From assembly GCA_963804045.1 (NCBI GenBank), contig CAWDOR010000034.1:124001-188000 (forward strand): a stretch of DNA of 64,000 nt, in the 5' to 3' direction. Shown piece after piece: positions 9,433 through 19,372 of this stretch (its first letter is position 1; each line of letters begins with the position of its first letter). The notes below the pieces were generated by a model. That model was not told the DNA's origin. It worked only from the letters and a program-made list of their open reading frames with translations, and did not search any database. Both the position numbers and the translations under genes were made by a program. Source of the stretch: Rhodoblastus sp963804045 (lineage in GTDB: Bacteria > Pseudomonadota > Alphaproteobacteria > Rhizobiales > Beijerinckiaceae).

Positions 9433-9622
9433 TTTTCGCTCCAAATGAAATTCGAACCGTCATCCGCAGCCGACGTGGCCGATGAGAGCACCAAAAATTC
9501 TAGCGCATTATCGGTACGTTAATTGTCACGATAGTGTCGTTTTGATTTGGAATTCGATAAAACGGTCTTGAAAGCGCGAGTCTGCGCATTTTCCGACGAT
9601 CGAGTGGAAAAGGGAAGTTTCG

Positions 9623-11353
9623 GTGCAGGAATATATGCCGCCGACCGCTTTAGGGCGCGCTTTGGCGCCCAATCTTTTCGACCTGGCCGCACTGGCCTTG
9701 GTCATTGGCGCGCTGGGAATGATCGCTTATGGCGCCCAGCAAACCAATGTTCCCCTCACTGTGCTCGACTCGACGCCGATAAGTCTAAATCCCTGGGAGC
9801 TGCCCAATTATGCTCTGCGCACAACCCTGCGTATGCTCGCGGCGATTGTCGCCTCCCTGATCTTCACCTTTGTCTACTCGACCGTTGCCGCAAAGAGCCG
9901 GCGCGCGGAAATGGTTTTGATTCCCATTCTCGATATTCTGCAATCCGTACCGATTCTGGGCTTTCTGACTTTCACTGTCGTCTTTTTCATGAATCTTTTT
10001 CCCGGCCGCGTGATCGGCGCGGAACTGGCTTCGGTTTTCGCCATTTTCACCAGCCAGGCCTGGAACATGACCTTCAGCATGTACCAGTCCCTGCGAAACG
10101 TGCCGAAGGATCTCGAAGAGGCGACGCAGAGTTTTCATCTGTCGTGGTGGCGGCGGTTCTGGCGGCTCGACGTGCCCTTTGCCGTCCCTGGATTGGTCTG
10201 GAACACGATGATGTCCATGTCTGGCGGCTGGTTCTTCGTCGTCGCCTCCGAGGCCATCACGGTCGGCGACACGACGGTCACGTTGCCGGGCGTCGGCGCC
10301 TATGTCGCCACCGCGATCAAACAGCAGAATCTGCCGGCTGTTGGCTATGCCGTTTTGTGCATGCTCGCGGTCATCATTCTCTATGACCAGCTGCTATTCA
10401 GGCCGATTGTCGCTTGGGCCGACAAATTCCGCTTCGAACAGACGGCCTCCGCGGAAGTTCCCACTTCGTGGCTGCTCGATCTGTTCCGCAAGACGCGGTT
10501 TCTCAGGTCGATGACTGCGGCTGTTTCCAAGGCGATGGAGTCGACGACCCAAATCCGCGTTCCCTTGCCCGCCTTTCCCCAAATTCGCTACCGCCTCAAT
10601 ATTCCCTCCGTGCTGATCGACGCCGTCTGGATCGCGTTGATCTTTGGCGCCGCCGCCTGGATTGGCTGGAGGGTCATCGGCTTTGTTTCAGCATCGCTCG
10701 GTTGGGCGGATGTGCAGACCGCAATTCTTGACGGCTTGTTCACGCTGCTGCGCGTCGTCGTCCTGATTTCGCTGGCGACGTTGATCTGGGTTCCCATCGG
10801 CGTGTGGATCGGACTACGGCCCACCATTGCGGAAAAGGCTCAGCCGGTTGCGCAGTTCCTCGCGGCGTTTCCGGCAAATATCGCCTTTCCGGCTGCGGTG
10901 GCCCTTATTCTGCATTTCCACGCCAACGCCAATATCTGGCTCAGCCCGCTCATGGTGCTGGGGACGCAGTGGTACATTTTGTTCAACGTCATAGCAGGGG
11001 CGACCGCCTTCCCTGGCGATCTCAAGGAAGCCGCCGAAAGCTTTCACCTCACGGGCTGGAAATGGTGGCGTTATGTGATCCTGCCCGGCATATTTCCTTA
11101 TTATATCACCGGCGCGATCACGGCTTCCGGGGGCTCCTGGAACGCGGCGATCGTCGCTGAAGTCGCGAGCTGGGGCGACACCAAGCTCGAAGCGACGGGG
11201 CTGGGCTCCTATATCGCCAAGGCGACGGAAGCCGGCGATTTCCAGCGGGTTGTGCTGGGCATCCTGGTCATGTCGATTTTCGTCACTCTGTTCAATCGCC
11301 TGCTCTGGCGCCCGCTTTACGCTTTCGCCGAAAATCGCTTGCGTCTCGGCTGA
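9623..11353 (+). CDS. ABC transporter, fused double permease (NitT/TauT type)
   Basis: A 576-residue inner-membrane protein formed by two BinPDT permease domains in tandem. Each half carries its own EAA loop: DLEEATQSFHLSWWRRF near residue 167 and DLKEAAESFHLTGWKWW near residue 470. Both resemble nitrate/sulfonate/taurine-type permeases. A GTG start at 9623 has GGGAAG before it; an ATG at 9635 is an alternative. The next gene, 20 bases downstream, encodes the matching ATPase. No periplasmic binding protein is encoded nearby, so substrate recognition must rest on the permease or on a protein encoded elsewhere. Substrate unknown, probably a small anion by family analogy. Confidence 0.9.
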   Translation: MQEYMPPTALGRALAPNLFDLAALALVIGALGMIAYGAQQTNVPLTVLDSTPISLNPWELPNYALRTTLRMLAAIVASLIFTFVYSTVAAKSRRAEMVLIPILDILQSVPILGFLTFTVVFFMNLFPGRVIGAELASVFAIFTSQAWNMTFSMYQSLRNVPKDLEEATQSFHLSWWRRFWRLDVPFAVPGLVWNTMMSMSGGWFFVVASEAITVGDTTVTLPGVGAYVATAIKQQNLPAVGYAVLCMLAVIILYDQLLFRPIVAWADKFRFEQTASAEVPTSWLLDLFRKTRFLRSMTAAVSKAMESTTQIRVPLPAFPQIRYRLNIPSVLIDAVWIALIFGAAAWIGWRVIGFVSASLGWADVQTAILDGLFTLLRVVVLISLATLIWVPIGVWIGLRPTIAEKAQPVAQFLAAFPANIAFPAAVALILHFHANANIWLSPLMVLGTQWYILFNVIAGATAFPGDLKEAAESFHLTGWKWWRYVILPGIFPYYITGAITASGGSWNAAIVAEVASWGDTKLEATGLGSYIAKATEAGDFQRVVLGILVMSIFVTLFNRLLWRPLYAFAENRLRLG

Positions 11354-11373
11354 TCCCGTTTTCGGAGTTCTCC

Positions 11374-12690
11374 ATGCTCGATCTTGTCAATGCCAATGAA
11401 TCCGCCCTGATCGATCTCAAGGGGGTCAATCGCAATTTCGCCAAGGCCAATGGCGATGAATTGGTGGTTTTGGAAAATGTCGATCTGACGATTAAATCCG
11501 GTGAGATCGTTGGTCTGCTCGGTCGTTCCGGCTCTGGCAAATCGACGCTCTTGCGCATCATCGCTGGTCTGGTGAAGCCCAGCGGCGGCTCGGTCCATTG
11601 CCGCGGGGAAGTGATCGACCGCCCGCCGCGCGGCATCGCCATGGTTTTCCAGTCCTTCGCCCTATTCCCTTGGCTGACCGTCCTGGAAAATGTCGAGCTC
11701 GGCCTCGACGCCCTGGGTGTCTCCAAGCTGGAAGCGCGGAAACGGGCGTTGGCCGCCATCGATTTGATCGGCCTCGACGGTTTCGAATCCGCCTACCCCA
11801 AGGAATTGTCCGGCGGCATGCGCCAGCGGGTCGGCTTCGCCCGCGCTTTGGTCGTTCATCCGGACCTGCTGTTGATGGATGAGCCCTTTTCCGCTCTGGA
11901 CGTGCTGACGGCGGAAACTCTGCGCACCGACATTATCGATCTCTGGATCGAAGGTCGATTGCCGATGAAATCCGTGCTCATGGTCACCCACAACATCGAG
12001 GAAGCCGTGCTCATGTGCGACCGCATCCTGGTGTTTTCTTCCAATCCCGGGCGGATCGCGGCGGAAATCAAGGTCGACTTGCAGCATCCGCGCAATCGTC
12101 TCGATCCCTCCTTCCGTCAATTGGTCGACAGCATTTATGCGCGCATGACCCAACGCGCCGAGCCGCGTCCTTCCAGCGTCGAAGGCATTCCCGGCACGGG
12201 CGTCGGCATGGTTCTTCACCCCGTCTCCACCAACGTGCTCGCCGGTCTGATCGAGGCGGTCGCAGCGGCGCCATTTAACGGTCGCGCCGACCTTCCCGTG
12301 CTCGCCGATCGCCTGCAAATGGAGGCGGACGAATTGTTCCACCTTTCGGAAGCTTTGCAATTGCTGCGTTTCGGCATGTTGAGCGAGGGCGATTTCCTGC
12401 TCACCGATGCGGGGCGCGCCTTTGCCGATCTTGACACCGACGCACGCAAAAAACTCTTCGCTCAGCATCTCATCAGTTACGTGCCGATCATCAGCCTCAT
12501 CAGCCGTGTGCTTGAGGAGCGCCCCTCGCATTCGGCGCCGGCGGCGCGTTTCCGCAATGAGCTTGAGGACTATATGTCCGAGGACTATGCGGAACAGACG
12601 CTGGAAACGGTCGTGTCCTGGTCCCGTTATGCCGAACTCTTCGCCTATGATGAAATGTCGGAAATGTTCAGCCACGAAAATCCGAACTGA
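11374..12690 (+). CDS. ABC transporter ATPase with C-terminal AAA-associated domain
   Basis: A 438-residue nucleotide-binding subunit for the fused permease just upstream. Residues 1-250 form a NitT/TauT-type ATPase: Walker A GRSGSGKSTLLR, Q-loop VFQSFALFPWLT, signature LSGGMRQRVGFARAL, Walker B LLLMDEPFSALD and H-loop VTHNIEEA. About 180 extra residues follow, matching the AAA-associated C-terminal domain found on a subset of these ATPases; its role is thought to be regulatory but is not established. The fused permease plus extended ATPase without a binding protein is a compact, poorly characterised transporter type. It converges with mutS with only 15 bases between stops. Confidence 0.9.
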   Translation: MLDLVNANESALIDLKGVNRNFAKANGDELVVLENVDLTIKSGEIVGLLGRSGSGKSTLLRIIAGLVKPSGGSVHCRGEVIDRPPRGIAMVFQSFALFPWLTVLENVELGLDALGVSKLEARKRALAAIDLIGLDGFESAYPKELSGGMRQRVGFARALVVHPDLLLMDEPFSALDVLTAETLRTDIIDLWIEGRLPMKSVLMVTHNIEEAVLMCDRILVFSSNPGRIAAEIKVDLQHPRNRLDPSFRQLVDSIYARMTQRAEPRPSSVEGIPGTGVGMVLHPVSTNVLAGLIEAVAAAPFNGRADLPVLADRLQMEADELFHLSEALQLLRFGMLSEGDFLLTDAGRAFADLDTDARKKLFAQHLISYVPIISLISRVLEERPSHSAPAARFRNELEDYMSEDYAEQTLETVVSWSRYAELFAYDEMSEMFSHENPN

Positions 12691-12705
12691 CCGAAATATT
12701 CTGCG

Positions 12706-15444
12706 TTATTTTTCCGCGACGGCTTTTTTGAGCGCATAAAGCGCCTCATGGGCCTGGCGCGGAGTCATGTCATCGGGTTCGAGACCTTCCAAGGCCTCGC
12801 GGAGCCTATCGCGCTTTGCCGGTTCGGGCGGTGGCGGCGGCGCGGCGAACAGCGGCAGGTCGGCGACGAGTCGCTCGACGGGCGTGCGCCGGTCATTCTG
12901 TTCCAATTCCGAGAGAATATGGCGGGCGCGCTCGACCACGCCGCTCGGCAGGCCGGCGAGACGCGCGACTTGAACGCCATAGGAGCGATCGGCGGCGCCG
13001 CGTCCCACCTCATGGAGGAAAACGACATCGCCGTTCCAGTCCGTGACCCGCATGCAAAGATTGACCAGACGCGACAGTTTTTGCCCGAGATGGGTCAATT
13101 CATGGAAATGGGTGGCGAAAAGCGCGCGTGAGCGATTGGTTTCGTGCAAATGCTCCATCACCGCCCAGGCGATGGACAGACCGTCATAGGTCGCTGTGCC
13201 ACGGCCGATTTCATCGAGAATCACCAGGGATTTTTCGGTCGCCTGATTCAGGATGGCCGCAGTTTCGACCATTTCAACCATGAAGGTCGAGCGTCCGCGC
13301 GCCAGATCGTCCGAGGCGCCGACACGTGAAAACAGCCGGTCGACGGCGCCGATATGGGCTGTTTTTGCAGGAACGTAAGAGCCGATCTGGGCGAGAATGG
13401 CGATCAATGCGTTCTGGCGGAGGAAGGTCGATTTACCCGCCATATTCGGGCCGGTGACAACGGCAATGCGCCCGCCCGACTCCGAAACCTTGCGGGTTTG
13501 TATGCCGCTCAGGTCGCAATCATTGGGCACGAAAGCTTCGCCGCGCGCCTTCAAGGCGGCTTCGACAACGGGGTGCCGGCCACCGACAATTTCGAAAGCC
13601 AGGCTGTTGTCGACACGCGGCCGGCTCCAATCTGCTTCGCAAGCCGTTTCCGCCAGCGCCGAGAGCGCATCCATGCCGGCCAGGCCTTTGGCGGCGGCTT
13701 CGATTTCAGCTGAATTCTTCAGCGCCTGCGCGACCAGATCGTCAAAAATCCTTTTTTCGATGGCCAAGGCTTCGTCTGCGGCGCTGGCGATCCGGCTCTC
13801 AAGTTCAGAGAGTTCGGTCGTCGAAAAGCGCATGGCGTCCGCCATGGTCTGGCGGTGGATAAAGGTCGAATTATAAGGCGGGCGTAGCAGTTTTTCGCCC
13901 TGCGCCTGCGACACTTCGATGAAATAGCCGAGGAAATTATTGTGTTTGATCTTGAGCTGCCGGGTTTCCGCCAGCTCGCAATAGCGGCCTTGCAGGGCGG
14001 CGACGATACGACGGCTTTCATCGCGCAGCGCCCGGGTTTCATCGAGCCGCATCTCGAAGGCGGGTTGGATAAAATTGCCGTCGCGGGCATTGAGCGGCAA
14101 CGCCTCCGCCAAAGCCGCGCCAAGCAATTGCGGATAGGTCGTGTCGAGGTCGGCGAGAAATTCGGCGGCGCGGGCGAGAAGGAAAGGCGGGCTTTTTTCC
14201 TTGAGAATCCGGCCACACTGTCTCGCGGCGAACAACCCGTCACGCAAGGCGGCGAGGTCTCGCGGGCCACCGCGGTCGAGCGCCAGCCGTCCAAGCGCGC
14301 GAGCCATGTCGGGCGCGCTGCGCAAATTTTGGCGAAAATCCTTGCGAAGCAGAGGATCGTCGAAGAAGAAACTGACTGAATCCTGACGCAAAGCGATTTT
14401 TTCAATGTCGCGCAAAGGCGCGGCCAGCCAGTCCGCCAAAGTGCGTGCGCCGGAAGGCGTCACGGTGTGATCGATTGCTGACAGCAGGCTGCCTTGACGT
14501 TGTCCCGACTGGCTGCGCGCCAGTTCCAGATTGACGCGCGTGGCTGCGTCGATTTCCATGGTCGCGCGGGTTTCGGCGCGCGTCGGTCGATTCAGTCGTG
14601 GTCGCGCCGCGAACTGGGTTTTTTCGATATATTCGAGCGCGGCGCTGGCGGCGTTGATTTCAACCCGGGTGAGCGCCCCCAGCCCATCAAGCGTGCCGAG
14701 GCGATAATAATCCAGCAGTTTTCGCTCAGCCACGGCGCCTTCGCCGGCGGTTCGGCCAAGGGGCGCTATGGCCGCGCCTGTCTCGCGCAACAGGCGAGAC
14801 AGGTCCTCGTCGGCGAGCAGAGCCTCTGGCGCCACAATTTCTTGCGGCTCCAGCCGCGCAAGCAGTGCGCTCAACGCGCCGAATTCGGTGATGTAAACAT
14901 CGAACGCACCTGTCGAAATATCGACTGCGGCGAGCCCGAACAGATGGGAGGCGTCTTTTTCCCGCTGGCTGACCAGGGCGACGAAAAGATTGGCGCGTCC
15001 GGGATCAAGCAGACGCTCTTCGGTTAATGTTCCCGGCGTCACCAGACGCACGACTTCGCGGCGCACCACCGACTTCGGGCCGCGCTTGCGCGCCTCCGCC
15101 GGATTTTCGGTCTGCTCGCAGACGGCGACGCGATGACCGAGCGCGATCAGCCTTTGCAAATAATCGTCCGATCTTTCGATCGGCACGCCGCACATCGGAA
15201 TATCTTCGCCGAGATGTTTGCCGCGCTTGGTAAGCACAATGCCGAGCGCGCGCGAGGCGATTTCGGCGTCTGCGAAAAACAGCTCATAAAAATCGCCCAT
15301 GCGATAGAACAGCAGGCAATCCGGGTTGGCGCGTTTGATTTCCAGATATTGCGCCATCATCGGCGTGACGCGATCCGCAGCGTCCGCCTTGGCCTTGCCG
15401 CGAGTCGTGACCTCGTCTTGAGCTGTTTCTTCAATGGCGGACAT
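12706..15444 (-). CDS. mutS: DNA mismatch repair protein MutS
   Basis: Mismatch recognition ATPase, 912 residues, the usual MutS1 length. The mismatch-contacting Phe-X-Glu motif appears as YRMGDFYELFFADA near residue 45. Connector, lever and clamp regions follow, then Walker A GPNMAGKSTFLRQ, the DDLARGRSTFMVEM segment, Walker B LVILDEIGRGTATYDG and the helix-turn-helix end. No neighbouring mutL. The gene is divergent from maeB across about 206 bases in which nothing specific was recognised. Intact frame. Confidence 0.97.
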   Translation of the reverse strand: MSAIEETAQDEVTTRGKAKADAADRVTPMMAQYLEIKRANPDCLLFYRMGDFYELFFADAEIASRALGIVLTKRGKHLGEDIPMCGVPIERSDDYLQRLIALGHRVAVCEQTENPAEARKRGPKSVVRREVVRLVTPGTLTEERLLDPGRANLFVALVSQREKDASHLFGLAAVDISTGAFDVYITEFGALSALLARLEPQEIVAPEALLADEDLSRLLRETGAAIAPLGRTAGEGAVAERKLLDYYRLGTLDGLGALTRVEINAASAALEYIEKTQFAARPRLNRPTRAETRATMEIDAATRVNLELARSQSGQRQGSLLSAIDHTVTPSGARTLADWLAAPLRDIEKIALRQDSVSFFFDDPLLRKDFRQNLRSAPDMARALGRLALDRGGPRDLAALRDGLFAARQCGRILKEKSPPFLLARAAEFLADLDTTYPQLLGAALAEALPLNARDGNFIQPAFEMRLDETRALRDESRRIVAALQGRYCELAETRQLKIKHNNFLGYFIEVSQAQGEKLLRPPYNSTFIHRQTMADAMRFSTTELSELESRIASAADEALAIEKRIFDDLVAQALKNSAEIEAAAKGLAGMDALSALAETACEADWSRPRVDNSLAFEIVGGRHPVVEAALKARGEAFVPNDCDLSGIQTRKVSESGGRIAVVTGPNMAGKSTFLRQNALIAILAQIGSYVPAKTAHIGAVDRLFSRVGASDDLARGRSTFMVEMVETAAILNQATEKSLVILDEIGRGTATYDGLSIAWAVMEHLHETNRSRALFATHFHELTHLGQKLSRLVNLCMRVTDWNGDVVFLHEVGRGAADRSYGVQVARLAGLPSGVVERARHILSELEQNDRRTPVERLVADLPLFAAPPPPPEPAKRDRLREALEGLEPDDMTPRQAHEALYALKKAVAEK

Positions 15445-15650
15445 GCATTCCTCGAATTTTTCCGATCCAAACTAGCAAAGCCACGGCGTCAGCGCATCCG
15501 CTCACGACTCCCTGCGTCTCTTATCCAAGGAGATTTCCGCGCCGGAAGACTCGAAGCGAGAAAATGCGGTCTTTGCCCAAAGGACTGCTTGTTATTTCCA
15601 AGGGCTCGCGGCTAAGTTCGCCACTCCGCACAGCCCAACAGAGATAAGAA

Positions 15651-17936
15651 ATGTCCGAAAACAAGCCGAGCCGCGCCAAGCGACCGACATTCACGGATCA
15701 GGAAGCGCTGCAGTTTCATTCGCGCGGCCGTCCCGGCAAGTTCCAGATCGCGCCGACCAAGCCCATGGCCACCCAGCGCGATCTGTCGCTGGCCTATTCG
15801 CCGGGCGTTGCCGTTCCGGTCCACGCCATCGCGCAGGACCCATCCAAGGCTTATGATTATACGATCAAGGGCAATCTCGTCGCAGTCATCACCAATGGCA
15901 CGGCAATTCTCGGCCTCGGCAATCTCGGCGCCCTCGCCTCCAAGCCGGTGATGGAGGGTAAAGCCGTTCTTTTCAAGCGTTTTGCCGATGTCGATTCCAT
16001 CGATCTCGAAGTGGGGACCGAGGACGTCGAAGAATTCATCAACGCCGTTCGCTATCTCGGTCCCACTTTCGGCGGCATCAATCTCGAAGACATCAAGGCT
16101 CCCGAATGTTTCGTCATCGAGGAGCGTCTTCGTGAATTGATGGATATTCCCGTCTTTCACGATGATCAGCATGGCACGGCGATCATTGCCGCCGCCGGCA
16201 TGATCAACGCCATCCATCTCACGGGGCGCGACATCAAGCAGACCAAACTGGTCTGCAATGGCGCCGGCGCCGCCGGCATCGCTTGCCTCGATCTGATCAA
16301 GGCCATGGGTTTCGCTCCTGAAAATGTCATGCTTTGCGATACCAAGGGGGTGGTTTATCGCGGCCGGACCGAAGGCATGAACCAGTGGAAATCCGCTCAT
16401 GCCGTCGCGACGGACAAAAGAACCTTGGCCGAAGCCATGGAAGGCGCGGATATCTTCTTCGGCCTGTCGGCCAAGGGCGCGCTGACCCAGGATATGGTCA
16501 AGACCATGGCGGCGAACCCGATCATTTTCGCCATGGCCAATCCCGACCCGGAAATCACGCCGGAAGACGCCCACGCGGTTCGGCCTGACGCCATCGTCGC
16601 TACAGGACGCTCGGATTATCCGAACCAGGTCAACAACGTCTTGGGCTTTCCCTATATTTTCCGCGGCGCGCTCGATGTTCGCGCCAAGACCATCAATATG
16701 GAAATGAAAATCGCCGCCGTGAATGCCTTGGCGCAGCTCGCCCGCGAAGACGTGCCTGACGATGTCGCCCGCGCCTATCAGGGTGCGCGCCCACGTTTTG
16801 GCCGCGAATATCTGATTCCCGCACCCTTCGATCCGCGCTTGATTTCGGTCGTGCCTTCCGCGGTCGCGCAGGCGGCCATGGATTCGGGCGTGGCCCGCTA
16901 TCCCATCGTGGATATGAGCGCCTACCGCGCTCAATTGTCGGCGCGTCGCGACCCTGTCGCCGGTGTGATGCAGGGCATTATGGACCGCGTGAAGCGCAAT
17001 CCGAAGCGTGTTGTCTTCGCCGAGGGCGAAGAAGAGCAGGTCATCCGCGCCGCCTCGGCCTATGTCGCCCAGGGGCTTGGATCGGCCATTCTGGTCGGTC
17101 GCGAGGATCAGGTCGCCGAAGTGGCGGAGCGGATCGGCATTGAACTCGATGACAAGCTCATCGAGATTCACAATGCCCGCATTTCCCAACGCAACGCCGC
17201 TTATGCGCAAATGCTCTACGAGCGCCTGCAGCGCAAGGGATTCCTGTTCCGCGATTGCCAGCGTATTATCAACAATGACCGCAATCATTATGCGGCGTCC
17301 ATGGTCGCCGCCGGCGACGCCGACGCCATGGTCACCGGCGCGACGCGCAACTTCTCCATAACCTTGGAAGAAATTCAGCGTGTGATCGACCACAAGCCGG
17401 GTCACCGGCTGATCGGCGTCTCCTTGGTTCTGGCGCGCGGCCGGCCGATCATCGTCGCCGACACCGCCATCACCGAAATGCCCGAAGCCGAGGATCTCGC
17501 GGATATCGCCATCGAGGCCGCCGGTTTCGCCCGCCGGCTCGGTTATGAGCCGCGCGTCGCCTTGCTCGCCTTCTCGACTTTCGGTCATCCGCCGGGCGAC
17601 CGCACATTGCGGGTCAAGAAGGCCGTCAATATTCTCGACCAGCGCCATGTCGATTTCGAATATGACGGCGAGATGGCGGCTGACGTGGCCTTGAACAAGG
17701 AGGCCATGGCGCTCTATCCCTTCTGCCGCCTCACCGATACGGCGAATGTGCTGGTCATGCCGGCGTTCCATGCCGCCTCGATTTCCACCAAAATGCTGCT
17801 CGAACTGGGTGGCGCGACGGTGATCGGGCCGATGCTGGTCGGCTTCGACAAGTCGGTGCAGATCGTTCAGCTCGGCGGCAAGGATTCCGACATTGTGAAT
17901 ATGGCGGCGCTTGCCGCTTTCAATGCGGAAGCTTGA
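15651..17936 (+). CDS. maeB: NADP-dependent malic enzyme MaeB with phosphotransacetylase-like domain
   Basis: Oxidative decarboxylation of malate to pyruvate, giving NAD(P)H. The 761-residue protein has the large two-domain bacterial form. The malic enzyme half includes the region SLAYSPGVAVP, the divalent-metal segment VFHDDQHGTAIIAAAG, NAD-binding NGAGAAGIACLDL and AMANPDPEITP. The C-terminal half, from about residue 440, resembles phosphate acetyl/butyryl transferase but is generally regulatory and not catalytic in this family. Whether NADP or NAD is preferred cannot be told from the sequence. It precedes argG on the same strand with a 94-base gap. Confidence 0.94.
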   Translation: MSENKPSRAKRPTFTDQEALQFHSRGRPGKFQIAPTKPMATQRDLSLAYSPGVAVPVHAIAQDPSKAYDYTIKGNLVAVITNGTAILGLGNLGALASKPVMEGKAVLFKRFADVDSIDLEVGTEDVEEFINAVRYLGPTFGGINLEDIKAPECFVIEERLRELMDIPVFHDDQHGTAIIAAAGMINAIHLTGRDIKQTKLVCNGAGAAGIACLDLIKAMGFAPENVMLCDTKGVVYRGRTEGMNQWKSAHAVATDKRTLAEAMEGADIFFGLSAKGALTQDMVKTMAANPIIFAMANPDPEITPEDAHAVRPDAIVATGRSDYPNQVNNVLGFPYIFRGALDVRAKTINMEMKIAAVNALAQLAREDVPDDVARAYQGARPRFGREYLIPAPFDPRLISVVPSAVAQAAMDSGVARYPIVDMSAYRAQLSARRDPVAGVMQGIMDRVKRNPKRVVFAEGEEEQVIRAASAYVAQGLGSAILVGREDQVAEVAERIGIELDDKLIEIHNARISQRNAAYAQMLYERLQRKGFLFRDCQRIINNDRNHYAASMVAAGDADAMVTGATRNFSITLEEIQRVIDHKPGHRLIGVSLVLARGRPIIVADTAITEMPEAEDLADIAIEAAGFARRLGYEPRVALLAFSTFGHPPGDRTLRVKKAVNILDQRHVDFEYDGEMAADVALNKEAMALYPFCRLTDTANVLVMPAFHAASISTKMLLELGGATVIGPMLVGFDKSVQIVQLGGKDSDIVNMAALAAFNAEA

Positions 17937-18030
17937 CGACGAAAAATCCGCGCCTGACCGATTGACCAGGGTTGCGCCGTGCGTCGGCGCGCCTATAGTC
18001 GCGCCAAATTTTTGAAGCGGATCGCTGAAA

Positions 18031-19272
18031 ATGTCCAACGTGCAGAAAGAAATCAAAAAAGTCGTCCTCGCCTATTCGGGCGGTCTCGACACGTCCATCA
18101 TCCTCAAATGGCTGCAAACGACCTATGGCTGCGAGGTGGTGACCTTCACCGCCGATCTCGGTCAGGGCGAGGAATTGGAGCCGGCGCGCAAGAAGGCCGA
18201 ATTGCTCGGCATCAAGCCGGAAAACATCTTTATCGAGGACCTGCGCGAGGAATTCGTTCGCGACTACGTCTTCCCGATGTTCCGCGCCAACGCCCAATAT
18301 GAAGGGCTTTACCTGCTCGGCACGTCGATCGCCCGTCCCTTGATTTCCAAGCGGCAGATCGAAATCGCCCGTCAGGTCGGCGCCGACGCGGTTTGCCATG
18401 GCGCGACCGGCAAGGGCAACGATCAGGTGCGCTTCGAGCTTTCCTATTATGCGCTCGAGCCCGAGATTGCTGTGATTGCGCCCTGGCGTGAATGGGACTT
18501 GGCGTCGCGCACGGCGCTGATCGAATTCGCCGAAAAGCACCAGATCCCCATCGCCAAGGACAAGCGCGGCGAGTTCCCCTTCTCCACAGACGCCAATCTC
18601 CTGCACACTTCGTCAGAGGGCAAGGTGTTGGAAGACCCTGCGCAGGAAACGCCAGATTACGTCTATTCGCGCACGATCGATCCGGAAAAGGCGCCGGACA
18701 AGCCGACCTATATCACCGTGGATTTCGAAAAAGGCGACGCCGTCGCTGTCGATGGCGAAGCGCTGTCCCCGGCGAAATTGCTGACGCGCCTCAACGATCT
18801 TGGCCGCGACAATGGCATTGGCCGCCTCGATCTGGTGGAAAACCGCTTTGTCGGCATGAAATCGCGCGGCATGTATGAGACGCCCGGCGGCACGATTCTT
18901 TATTTTGCCCATCGCGGCATTGAATTGATCACGCTCGACCGTGGCGCGGCGCATCTCAAGGACGAGTTGATGCCGAAATATGCCGAGCTGATCTACAATG
19001 GCTTCTGGTTCTCGCCTGAACGCGAAATGCTTCAGGTCCTGATCGACAAGAGTCAGGAAAAGGTCACGGGGCGCGTCAGGATCAAGCTTTACAAGGGCAA
19101 CGCCACGGTGGTCGGTCGTGAAAGCCCCTATTCGCTTTATGATCAGGAGCTGGTGACCTTCGAGGAAGGCGCCGTGGCCTATGATCATCGCGACGCCGCC
19201 GGATTCATCAAGTTGAACGCCTTGCGTCTGCGCACTTTGGCCAAGCGCGAACAAAAAATCGGCGGCAAATGA
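18031..19272 (+). CDS. argG: argininosuccinate synthase
   Basis: ATP-dependent joining of citrulline and aspartate to argininosuccinate in arginine synthesis. 413 residues. The ATP pyrophosphatase P-loop VLAYSGGLDTSIILKW is at residues 12-27, with downstream GATGKGNDQVRFE and SPYSLYDQELVTFEEG as in the family. It stands alone; argH is not nearby. A rho-independent terminator follows within ten bases. Intact. Confidence 0.97.
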   Translation: MSNVQKEIKKVVLAYSGGLDTSIILKWLQTTYGCEVVTFTADLGQGEELEPARKKAELLGIKPENIFIEDLREEFVRDYVFPMFRANAQYEGLYLLGTSIARPLISKRQIEIARQVGADAVCHGATGKGNDQVRFELSYYALEPEIAVIAPWREWDLASRTALIEFAEKHQIPIAKDKRGEFPFSTDANLLHTSSEGKVLEDPAQETPDYVYSRTIDPEKAPDKPTYITVDFEKGDAVAVDGEALSPAKLLTRLNDLGRDNGIGRLDLVENRFVGMKSRGMYETPGGTILYFAHRGIELITLDRGAAHLKDELMPKYAELIYNGFWFSPEREMLQVLIDKSQEKVTGRVRIKLYKGNATVVGRESPYSLYDQELVTFEEGAVAYDHRDAAGFIKLNALRLRTLAKREQKIGGK

Positions 19273-19279
19273 TTTTTTC

Positions 19280-19312
19280 AACGGTGGGACGGACCCCCGC
19301 CCGCCGTTTTTC
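19280..19312 (+). terminator. rho-independent terminator after argG
   Basis: Stem AACGGTGGG (19280-19288) pairs with CCCGCCGTT (19300-19308) with one G-U pair, followed by a T run. It lies seven bases after the argG stop. Confidence 0.75.
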
Positions 19313-19318
19313 GTTTAG

Positions 19319-19359
19319 GATTCGCTGCGGAATCGCGCAAGGCGATTCCGCAGCGAATC
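19319..19359. repeat. perfect 18-base inverted repeat before the TAXI gene
   Basis: Arms GATTCGCTGCGGAATCGC (19319-19336) and its exact complement (19342-19359) enclose a five-base loop. No T run follows. It ends 13 bases before the downstream ATG and just before its GAGG ribosome-binding site. It could be a second terminator arm for argG, a REP-like element, or an RNA structure that influences translation of the next gene. Confidence 0.85.
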
Positions 19360-19372
19360 GCGAGGCGATTGA

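Noticed and set aside
12068..12274. Small arginine-rich frames within the ABC ATPase gene
   Set aside because: Wrong-frame readings of a clear gene, without ribosome-binding sites.
15612..18056. 814-codon open frame on the minus strand
   Set aside because: Mirror frame of maeB, with Asp/Gly/His-rich composition typical of such shadows.
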